This document shows positions 55,961 to 64,000 of a stretch of 64,000 nucleotides of DNA, in pieces. This DNA is from Leptobrachium leishanense (lineage: Eukaryota; Chordata; Amphibia; Anura; Megophryidae), in the NCBI GenBank assembly GCA_009667805.1, contig CM019063.1:349826442-349890441 (forward strand), in the 5' to 3' direction. The stretch's first letter is position 1. Every line of letters begins with the position of its first letter. A program made the position numbers and the translations under genes. The notes beneath the pieces are model-generated. The model did not search any database. It saw only the letters and a program-made list of their open reading frames with translations, and was not told the DNA's origin.

Positions 55961-57050
55961 GTGTGGCCGGCTGTCTACTGGAGAGGACGTGTTTTCATGG
56001 ACTCCGCATGTCCGCTCTTCCTAGAGACATATAGAGGACTTTACCCACAAAATGTTTGATGCTGCTGAATCCTAGGAGGCTGGCCATCAGTTTTGGACTG
56101 TCCGGAGCCTGTTGAGTCCCCTGCTCCGGACGAGAGACATCCCTGGCAGCTGCTATTTGGTAGCTGACGCGTTGTGCCGGCGGCCATCTTGAGGCCTAGT
56201 ATTGGGCTCCTGCCGACTCAGGACTCTGTCCTCCCCTTTCCTCCAGACCGAGTGCCGATCGCAGTCTGAGGTGATGGAGGGCCCACGTCTCCCGGCTGCT
56301 TTGGGCGGAGGTTTCATGGAGGTGGCAGATGGACCCACGGAATGGCGGCGGGATGGACCCCCTCCCTCCGCTGAAGGTGTGGGGGTTTTTCTTTCCGGCT
56401 TAGACGTCTGCTTACTGATGCTGGCGGGAGAGGATGAGGAAGGCCCACTTACTGCCGGATTTTGGCGCAAGATGATGGCTGCGTTGTGAGGCTGCCAGGA
56501 GGAAGGGAACCCGAAGAGGGAAGTGATCGGGGCTGATACGACCATTGAGATTTGCTTACCTGCTGCTGACCCAGTGGAAGAGGGCACTGAAGACGGCGTC
56601 TCTGAGGTGGTGCTGTCCCGGGTGTTCCAACCATCTCTGCGGTCCCTGGCTCCAAGTGCTCGTGGGATTGATGAGACTTGCGAGCCCAGGGAGATGGCCG
56701 TTTTGACGAGTCAGGGGCTGAAGGCTCTCCCTCGCTGACCGGGGAGGAGTGGCGCTCCCCGACCGACAGTCTGGATGGTTCTGACGCTCCCGCCGCGATC
56801 TGGCCCGATCCTGCCGCGGGCTTCTGGTAATGGAGCTTGTGGTGCGTTTGGAACCTTGTTGAGACCCGAGGACCTTCCTCGTGGCTGCGAGAGCGTGGAG
56901 GCCAGAGGATCCGGCCTAGTGGGTGACACGCTGCCTGTGCCATGTCCCTTGCCATTTGTGGACGCAGGCTGAAGAGAGCTCCGGTGAGTATGGGCGCGAC
57001 GCCATTTTTTCTGTATTTATGCATATCATGCTTGTAACACCAGTCCTTCA
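55957..57050 (+). mobile_element. LINE G: LINE-like 5' region
   Basis: It begins with a G-run and TGTGGCCGGCTG, in the style of LINE 5' ends. Bases 56,179-56,199 are identical to a 21-bp stretch in the LINE B 5' region (GGCGGCCATCTTGAGGCCTA and one more base). No ORF1 could be recognised. The GC-rich frames on both strands show no family motif. The right border is unclear. Confidence 0.5.
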
Positions 57051-57465
57051 TTCTGCAGCTGTTCCTCTTTCCATGTTTTTGTTTTTAATCCCAAATGGGA
57101 AGTGTTTGGTGCGTGTATAAATAAAACCCACCATCTCTGCCTCTCCTTGGCTGAAAAGCAGCAGGAGGGGCTTGGAGCTGCTCAGTAGAGCGGCCTTTTG
57201 GTTACAATTGTTAGGTACTCACTCTGTAAAGAGGTGCCTTGAAGTGGCGAGTGAGCTTACGTTGCTTACTTTGAGCTGTTCCCCATTATTATGGCTCAAG
57301 CAACTGCTGATACCAACTCTATTACAAATGAGCAATAGAACAGAGAGCCACTAACAGTTACTGGACCACACAATTTTTTCTCCTTAGCAGCGCCCTTTTA
57401 CTAATGGTGTTGGAACTGGGCCCTTGGTAAGAAAAAAAAAAATCACTAATAATACTTTTCCTAAC

Positions 57466-57620
57466 CTGGCGTCCATGAGTCTTCCACGCTCATAAACCAC
57501 GAGCAACTGAATGTAGGATCTCCCATTGCTGGACAGAGGATCTGAGTGAATGAAAAGCATGGAGTAGAAGCCCTCTGGGACACAAGGGGCTAGGCATATC
57601 CCCCCACCAGCCTGAAACAA
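57466..57620 (-). CDS. Candidate host exon, unidentified
   Basis: The minus strand has an acceptor-like TTGTTTCAG at about 57,620. Then about 51 codons follow (GGGICLAPCVPEGFYSMLFI, HSDPLSSNGRSYIQ, VVYERGRLMDAR), then a donor-like CAG/GTTAGG at about 57,466. The composition is that of an ordinary protein, not a repeat, and the splice sites bracket the best-looking part of the frame. I do not recognise the protein. It could be one exon of a gene extending beyond this block, or an exon captured by a transposon. No neighbouring exon was found. Confidence 0.4.
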
Positions 57621-57634
57621 CATTACTCAAGGAC

Positions 57635-57765
57635 AGGGGCGGACTGACCAGTCGGGCAAATCGGACCGGGACCGAGGGCCTGGGGCTAGCCAGGGGCCTG
57701 GTCGGGGCCTTGCCTGCTGGTAGTCAGACTCTGAAATAACTCAAATCGCGATGACTGCATTGCGA
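57635..57765. mobile_element. hAT-like 5' end, truncated
   Basis: CAGGGGCGGACTGACCAGTC is a typical hAT terminal sequence, similar in its first 11 bases to the element at 12,797. Its other end is not visible. The sequence changes into an LTR fragment at about 57,766. Confidence 0.5.
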
Positions 57766-58237
57766 GCATAAATATATATATTGAATTTGGAAGTTACTGT
57801 GATTGAAATTAATAAGCAAGGAATTATATAACTACAATATAAAAAGCAGAAGATTAGAAGCTTAATTCTTGTTATTAGGGGAGGATTCACTAAATAAGTT
57901 TTTATTACTTATTCTAGAAATAGAATAAGTGATAGCTCATCTTTTGTTGATTCATGTAGTATTGAGAGATACATATATCTCTAAGATCTAGCTTGTTAAA
58001 CATTGGTTTGCTGGTAAATACATGTTAATTGTTTTCGTTAAGCAGAACTGTTTATTAACCATCTGTGTATAGTTACTAACTGATAAAGTAAATTATATTA
58101 ATCATATATGCAGTTACTAACAGGAGATACATATATTGGGAAGCTAGTAGTCTATGTGCTGATGGATGTTGTTGTTGTTTATAAATCTTTGTTTATGATA
58201 GGAGATTTGAAACTTTTTTATATACGTAATAAATATA
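57766..58237 (+). repeat. Fragment of the large LTR (third copy)
   Basis: It matches the second half of the large LTRs (about 39,915-40,390 and 53,752-54,225), including GGAGGATTCACTAAATAAGT and GATCTAGCTTGTTAAACATT. It is truncated on both sides, with more differences than the two main LTRs show. Confidence 0.88.
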
Positions 58238-59320
58238 ACATAGGCGTGTGCACGGGGTGTGCCGGGTGTGCCTGGGCACACCCTAATCAGACAGCTTCTT
58301 TTTTTTTTTTTTTACCGTGACTGCCGCTGGCCGAACCCGCAGCTCCATCGCTCATCGCTGTCATCTGCTCTGAGAGCGAGGAAGCTTAGGCAGCAGGCTA
58401 CCACAGGAGCTTCTCCAAACACCCTCTACTGACTGATCGCGGAGGTGCAGGTGCACATGTGACGTGTCATCACATGAATTTTGAGCAGACGTCATCATGT
58501 GCGCCTGCGCGTGGCACCCGGCGCCAGTATTGTGTGTGAAGAGACTCAAGGTGGGGCTGCCTGCTGCTGCAGTTCAGCCACCTGCTATGGATGGGGCCCT
58601 TCCTACTCCTCCTGCCTCGTGAGGGGCCCCCTGTAGTTTGGAAGACTCTGAGAGCTGCTGCACAGACACGGAGACAGAAGCCCCGCCCCCACATGCCTGC
58701 AGAGCAGAGGCCTGTTCAATACCTCAGCAGCTGCTGAATTGCTGCAGCGCAGCAATTCAGTTTGCTGCAGCAGTGTCGTTGAACCCTTTGGATGCGAATT
58801 TTGAATCCAAAATGGCCGACAATTTCTTAATGAAAAATTCAGATTGTTTTTCGGATCACTCGGACAAAATATAATAAAGAGAAGCAGTCAGCACAATTCC
58901 GTTTTGTATGCACACACCACAAATGATAGTTTTTAATGAATAAACGTTATGTTTACTTCTGAAACAATATATAAATTGAACTGTAATATATGTCTATGTG
59001 CAGGGGGAAATAATAAATAAATATTTTGTGCTTTGGTGAACAAAAACCTCAAAATTAACATTGCTGTAGGGAATTATTACTTGCTTCGAGGCGGCGGCCA
59101 TCTTGCTGTAGGGCATTGTTACTGGCTTCATGCGGCGGCCATCTTTAATACGTCACACGAAGCATCTCCTCGGGTCGCTGCAAGTGCTAGGTTAGCACTG
59201 CTGAGCGCTGAGCGGTTGAACGGCGTTCAATGCAAGTTGCTAACTTAGCACTTGCAGCGGCTGAGGTATTGAACAGGCCTCTGAACTCTCCAAGGAAGAA
59301 GTAAGCAGCAGCTAAAGGGG
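58238..59320. mobile_element. hAT-like element edge and associated sequence
   Basis: It opens with CATAGGCGTGTGCACGGGGT, GTGCC and CTGGGCACACCCTAATCA, a common type of hAT end. No matching right end was seen. It contains widely spaced inverted segments (GAGGCCTGTTCAATACCTCA at about 58,706 and TGAGGTATTGAACAGGCCTC at about 59,261), and a local palindrome near 59,190-59,250. There is no gene. Confidence 0.5.
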
Positions 59321-59760
59321 GGGGGGGGTGAGTCAAGGGGGCAGTAGTGTGTGTGGCATTAAGTGTCTGGGGAGGAAGTCCTAGAATGGGGGGGGGGTGG
59401 TTAAGACAGTGTCTGGGGTGGAGAGGAGCCAGTGTGGAAACTGTGTGTGAGGGGTTAAGACAGCATCTGGGGTGGAGAGAAGACTGTGTGTGTGTGAGGG
59501 GTTAAGACAGTGTCTGGGGTGGAGAGAAGACTGTGTGTGTGTGTGGTAAAGACAGTGTCTGGGGGAGGAGAGAAGCGTGTGTGTGAAACCTGTGAGGGTT
59601 AAGACAGTGTCTGGGGGTGGAGAGGAGCCAGTGTGGAAACTGTGTGTGAGGGGTTAAGACAGCATCTGGGGTGGAGAGAAGACTGTGTGTGTGTGAGGGG
59701 TTAAGACAGTGTCTGGGGTGGAGAGGAGCCATTGTGTGTGTGTGTGTGTGTGTGTGGGGA
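59320..59760. repeat. Minisatellite of about 45-65-bp units
   Basis: About eight units each contain GGGTTAAGACAGTGTCTGGG and GTGGAGAG(A/G)AG with a variable GT-run. The array ends in a pure GT tract (59,730-59,756). 59,761-59,920 is AT-rich without a feature. Confidence 0.9.
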
Positions 59761-59920
59761 GGGGTGGGTTAAGTGAGTATGTATATATTACATAATAAAT
59801 ATAAACTTTATTATATATTTTAAAATAATGAACTAAATATAATTAAAATATTTTATTAATATGTACTTATTATAATTTATATTCACTTTAATAATTATTT
59901 TAAAATAACATTTATATTAA

Positions 59921-61121
59921 CCCTTTCGCTGCTGAGGCTTTTCCCGCCCCTGTGCTGAGGTCATTTTTACCGGTTTTGCTCATCATGTTTAAACGTGTTT
60001 TGAAGGCTTATTTTAGTATATGACCCAGACATATTATATATCCTTCTTTCCGTCAGACTCGGTAGATTCATAATATGTCATTATTATATGTATACGTTAT
60101 GTCATGTCTGTATATTATAACAAAAAATGCAATAAAATATGTATTTTCAATAATTTACAATGTGTAAAGTGTTTTTTTTCACATTTTAACATGCGAGCAA
60201 TTGCGGTTATATTTTGTATAGGGTGCGCTTGTTAAAAAAATTGGAGATGGGGTCTCGTTACATTTTTTTGGGGGAAATTACACTATTTTTAACAAACGCA
60301 CCGCATACAAAAATCGTTAGTGCAGCATCATTGTTCACATTATAATTGAAATGGGAACAATATTGCTGCATTAACAAACCAAAACAAATAAAAAAAAAGT
60401 GTTTATTTTTTTTTTATAATTTATTTTTTTTTTTTTTACAAACTTTTTCACTTTCATGTTTGGTATCGTTGGAACGGCCATGCTCTGGCCGATCCAACCA
60501 TACCAAACATTAACCCCTAACTGCCACGGATCGGGAGATAGGGAGTTCATTGGAACTCCCTATCTCCACAGTTGGTGGCAGTTAGGGGTTAAGTCCAGGA
60601 CAGGCGTCATCGTGCTACGCACGATGACGCCAGTCCTCAGGGGGAGTTCCCGGAGGCTTGGCCGACATCCAAGATGTCGGCCAGCTCCGGGAAAGGATCG
60701 CGAACCGGCGCTTTTCAGCGCCGATTCGCGATCCAGCTCCCCAGGGGTTAATGCCAGGCACCATTTGGAAGGGCAGGCTGTGCCCTTCCAAATGATGCCT
60801 GGGTTAACCCCCGCAGAGCCGCCGATCGGGAGGGAGAGAGGTCCGAAGGACCTCCCCCCTCCCTTTCAGGCGCCTCCTCCGCACATGCGGGGGGGCGCCT
60901 GAATTAGGTGTCATCGCGCTGCCGCGATGACACCTAATTCCGGCGGCTGCGGTCCCGGATGCGCGGCTGACATCGAGGATGTCAGCCCGCACCGGGGGGG
61001 CCAGCGATCGGCCGGAACCCGGCCGAACGCTGACCCCAATGGGAGGACGCGCTCAGTGCGTCCTCCGCATACCAGCGGGAATGCTGAGGACGCGCTGAGC
61101 GCGTCCTCAGCATTGAAGTGG
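59921..61121. mobile_element. piggyBac-like non-autonomous element made of serial hairpins
   Basis: TTAA flanks lie at 59,917-59,920 and 61,122-61,125. The inner ends CCCTTTCGCTGC and GCATTGAAGTGG are imperfect inverted repeats, as in piggyBac-type elements. From 60,455 to 61,115 there are at least eight consecutive hairpins, for example GCGTCATCGTGCTACGCACG, GATCGCGAACCGGCGC with its partner, AATTAGGTGTCATCGCGC with its partner, and GAGGACGCGCTGAGCGCGTC. Bases 60,100-60,600 match 136-430 and the outer arm of the hairpin at 499-660. There is no ORF of significance. Confidence 0.75.
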
Positions 61122-61195
61122 TTAATATTTGAGTTCTATTTCTGAGGATTCTGTGATACGCTCATACGCACAGCACATTACTGTGTTATACTGTG

Positions 61196-61900
61196 TGTCA
61201 CGGATTGCTCTGTTCTGGGGCGCCTGGCAGCAGCTTCCTCGCTGCTCGCTGGCCAGGCGCCGAAATATAACGCCACCGGGTGCGCTCACGTGGGACGCCG
61301 GGGGGCGGAGCCTGGCGTATGACGCGGACCCGCCGGGTTTAAAACCCGGCTTCACTAGTTCACCGGTGCCCTGACGTGGTATCATTTTCCCGCAGAGCTC
61401 TCGTGTGTCTGGTGTTGTCAGTTACTGACGTTCTGCTTCCAACCAATTTATTGATCCTCTGTATATGAGCCTTGGCTTTGGCAAACGAATCACCCTTGTG
61501 TATGACTCCTGGCATTGGCAAACAAATCACTCTTGTGTATGACTCCTGGCATTGGCAAACGAACCACCCTTGTGTATTACTCTTGGCATTGACAAACGAA
61601 CCTCATTGTATATCATCATTAGCGTTGACAACTACTCCGTTACGCCTCTGCTCCTAAACAGCCTTGGCTCCTGTGGTAGTCTGTGTGTAACCATATATAT
61701 ACAGCAGACTACCTTTCCTGTTTCTGGAGTCCTAGGGAGAACGAATACTCTATTCTGTACGTCTGTCTGGTGTTTACCCTTTTTTGTATGTTGTCTGGTT
61801 AATTATCTGTCTAGTTGTGCCGACCATTCAAGGATCGGAAGGTTAGAGATCGGTCTACGTATAGGGACCACTATTCTGGTATTCAGGGGGATACGTGACA
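61196..61900 (+). repeat. 5' LTR of a Ty3-type retrotransposon
   Basis: 705 bp, from TGTCACGG to ATACGTGACA. The GC-rich start holds a hairpin (GCGCCTGGCAGC and its partner) and the TATA-like CCGGGTTTAAAACCCGG (about 61,332-61,348). Four degenerate 36-bp repeats follow (61,470-61,620). The preceding 5 bases CTGTG (61,191-61,195) are the expected target duplication. The 3' LTR lies outside the window. Confidence 0.85.
61470..61620. repeat. 36-bp tandem repeat inside the Ty3-type LTR
   Basis: Four units of the type TTGGCAAACGAATCACCC plus TTGTGTATGACTCCTGGCA, increasingly diverged to the right. Confidence 0.85.
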
Positions 61901-64000
61901 TTACGTCAGGGCCAATGGATCCCGCAGACCTCTCTAATCAGTTGGCACGTATCGCCGCCAGACAAGAAGAGCAGGACCATAGGATGGACCAGTTTGCTCT
62001 TGCTCTTCAAACCCTGTTAAATCGGTCCAGTGGAGGAACCACAAGCCCTCCGGACCCAGTAGTGCCTATTGTCAGCTCAGCCTCTCCCGAAAGAAATAGG
62101 CTTAGTATGAAGGCACCATTACGTTATGATGGTACACCAAGTTTATGCCGAGGTTTTTTGACCCAACTTGAGATCTTGTTCGAGAATAACCCAGGGTCCT
62201 GTATGTCTGATAAAGCTAAAGTAGGATATCTGATCAATCATTTGACAGAGAAAGCTTTATTATGGGCTACACCCTTGTGGGAAAACAAGAAGCCCATCAT
62301 TTACGACTATGAGGGTTTTACCTCAGAGCTCAAACGTACCTTTGATCCCTCTAGAAGGGCTACTAATGCGGGTAGATCTTTGTTCCACATAAAACAAGGT
62401 AATAGGAGGGTCTCTGACTACGCGATAGATTTTAAAACCCTGACTTCAGAGGTTCTCTGGCCGAACGACGTCCTAACCTTAGCCTTTACGGAAGGTCTGA
62501 ACGAGACTTTTATGTTCGAATTAGCTCCTTTGAAATTGCCAGAGACTCTGGATCACCTGATCGATTTTTGTATTGCCATGGATGATCAAATTAGGGAAAG
62601 GAGACATCCCAGAGATAGACCTAGAAGGCTCTTGCCTCCCCTACCCCCTTCATCCAGAAATACCGGTACACCAGGTGCCCAGGAAAATGTGAAAACAGAT
62701 ATACCAATTGCAGAGCCTATGCAGATAGGAAAAACTGGTATATCAGAAGCAGAGAGAGCTCACAGAAGGGAAAAAGGGCTCTGTTTCTATTGTGCAGGGG
62801 CAGACCATTTCCGCCTTCAATGTCCTCAGAGACCTAGGGGTGGTAGGGGTGAGAGTGGCAGATCGAACCAAAGACCAGCCAATACCCAGGTTATAGGGTC
62901 TCTTTATGCCTCCTTTGTGAATAACGAAAAAAAAAAATCCAGGATTCTGGTACCAATCTCATTAACATGGGACAGGGTTCACCTTAAGACCGAGGCCTTC
63001 TTGGATTCTGGGGCCTCAGGTAATTTTATGGACAAACATTTTGCTGCAAAATGCCTCATACCTCTGGTTCTTAAAGAGAGGCCTTTAATGGTAGAAGCTA
63101 TAGATGGAAACCCTCTGTCTTGCCCTCATATTACCCATGACACTATTTTTGTCTGTATGGAAACAGGAGTATTGCACCATGAAAAAATATGTTTCCAGAT
63201 CATTGAATCCCCTTCATGTCCTGTCGTGCTTGGGTTTCCGTGGTTGGTAAAACACAACCCGGTTATTGATTGGGTCCAAAGAGACATAAAAAACTGGAGC
63301 CCTCATTGTCAGTCGAATTGTCTGGGCAAGGTCGACTTAATCGGTAGCCTCAATGTTGCCACAGCCCCTCCTTTATCCACAGAAGTTCCTGACCATTATC
63401 TGGATTTAAAGGAGGTCTTCTCTAAGTCCAGGACTGAGGTCCTACCGCCACACCGCCCGTACGACTGTGCTATAAACTTACTCCCCGGTACTATGCCTCC
63501 TAGGGGACATGTCTACCCCTTGTCCCAAAAAGAAAACAACATTATGGAGGAATACATAAGGGAGAATCTAGACCGAGGATTCATCAGACGCTCCTCCTCT
63601 CCTGCAGGAGCGGGTTTCTTTTTTGTCTCCAAAAAAGAGGGAGATCTGCGGCCTTGCATAGATTATAGAGGCTTAAACAGGATAACCATAAGGAACGCTT
63701 ATCCCATACCTCTCATCACCGAATTATTCGATCGACTAAAGGGGGCCAATGTTTATACGAAACTCGATTTACGCGGAGCCTACAACCTAGTAAGGATTAA
63801 GGAGGGCCATGAATGGATGACGGCTTTTAATACACGAAGTGGACATTACGAGTATCTAGTGATGCCCTTTGGTTTATGCAACGCGCCAGCCATTTTTCAA
63901 GACCTCATAAACGATACCTTACGGGAATTCCTGCAAGTGTTTGTTATAGTATATCTGGATGATATCCTGATATACTCCCCTGATATTGTAACCCATCATG
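61901..64000 (+). mobile_element. Ty3-type retrotransposon internal region, runs off the window
   Basis: It follows the 5' LTR directly. The short leader TTACGTCAGGGCCA (61,901-61,914) separates the LTR from the start codon, so the primer binding site must be very close to or overlap the start of gag. The whole visible part is one open frame. Confidence 0.85.
61915..64000 (+). CDS. Gag-protease-reverse transcriptase polyprotein, uninterrupted, partial at window end
   Basis: The frame from ATG at 61,915 (MDPADLSNQL) has no stop through position 64,000, 695 codons. Residues about 60-230 are a Ty3-type gag capsid (PLRYDGTPSLCRGFLTQLEI, then WATPLWE, then FKTLTSEV). A CX2CX4HX4C zinc knuckle is at residues 290-303 (CFYC...H...C). 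The aspartic protease motif LDSGAS has its catalytic Asp at residue 364. The RT starts at about 540, with RPCIDYRGLN, the first catalytic Asp at 618 (KLDLRGAYN), MPFGLCNAP and the catalytic YLDD at 680-683. RNase H and integrase should follow beyond the window. Gag and Pol share one frame. All visible catalytic residues are present, so this copy may be young. Confidence 0.93.
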   Translation, partial: MDPADLSNQLARIAARQEEQDHRMDQFALALQTLLNRSSGGTTSPPDPVVPIVSSASPERNRLSMKAPLRYDGTPSLCRGFLTQLEILFENNPGSCMSDKAKVGYLINHLTEKALLWATPLWENKKPIIYDYEGFTSELKRTFDPSRRATNAGRSLFHIKQGNRRVSDYAIDFKTLTSEVLWPNDVLTLAFTEGLNETFMFELAPLKLPETLDHLIDFCIAMDDQIRERRHPRDRPRRLLPPLPPSSRNTGTPGAQENVKTDIPIAEPMQIGKTGISEAERAHRREKGLCFYCAGADHFRLQCPQRPRGGRGESGRSNQRPANTQVIGSLYASFVNNEKKKSRILVPISLTWDRVHLKTEAFLDSGASGNFMDKHFAAKCLIPLVLKERPLMVEAIDGNPLSCPHITHDTIFVCMETGVLHHEKICFQIIESPSCPVVLGFPWLVKHNPVIDWVQRDIKNWSPHCQSNCLGKVDLIGSLNVATAPPLSTEVPDHYLDLKEVFSKSRTEVLPPHRPYDCAINLLPGTMPPRGHVYPLSQKENNIMEEYIRENLDRGFIRRSSSPAGAGFFFVSKKEGDLRPCIDYRGLNRITIRNAYPIPLITELFDRLKGANVYTKLDLRGAYNLVRIKEGHEWMTAFNTRSGHYEYLVMPFGLCNAPAIFQDLINDTLREFLQVFVIVYLDDILIYSPDIVTHH

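Overview
This is a stretch of vertebrate nuclear DNA made almost entirely of transposable elements. The mix (L1/Tx1-type LINEs, many hAT and Tc1 elements, Ty3-type LTRs, a Helitron) and a vertebrate adenylate kinase 7 (AK7) copy suggest an amphibian, probably a frog. This is inference from repeat style, not proof. There is no convincing complete host gene, tRNA, rRNA or CRISPR array. The only strong host-derived sequence is an intronless, poly(A)-tailed AK7 retrocopy. One possible host exon lies on the minus strand near 57.5 kb.

Layout. 1-14,890 is a large foldback element: inverted arms with 54-bp tandem repeats around a central hairpin of about 600 bp. Later insertions split it: LINE A (1,135-9,118), an ORF1-only LINE B (9,261-10,852) and a Tc1 element (11,046-14,576). 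The Tc1 element itself holds a Harbinger-like MITE and a solo LTR, and the solo LTR holds a hAT element that carries a minisatellite. 14,953-15,880 is a chain of three overlapping palindromes, followed by a 20-bp minisatellite. 17,112-24,752 is the AK7 retrocopy. A 5.3-kb hAT (17,306-22,591) splits it at a codon boundary, and that hAT contains a second, inverted member of its own family (18,481-20,870). Both hAT copies have exact 8-bp target duplications.

26,161-28,280 is a decayed minus-strand Helitron with an LTR inserted in its helicase. 30,100-36,710 is a patchwork: Tc1 and hAT transposase fragments, LINE fragments and a minus-strand gammaretrovirus-like endogenous retrovirus. 38,745-54,396 is a 15.7-kb LTR element with 1.8-kb LTRs. 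It has gag, a damaged protease and an envelope-like membrane ORF but no recognisable reverse transcriptase. A nearly full-length LINE (41,417-48,554) sits in its gag, and a solo LTR sits in its 3' LTR.

54,400-59,920 holds LINE, hAT and LTR debris and two minisatellites. 59,921-61,121 is a TTAA-flanked, piggyBac-like element that is a string of hairpins. It shares a module with the foldback element at position 1. 61,196-64,000 is the 5' LTR and the uninterrupted gag-protease-RT frame of a Ty3-type retrotransposon that runs off the window.

The elements do not form a pathway. Their value is the insertion history: interrupted reading frames and exact target-site duplications let most junctions be placed to the base.
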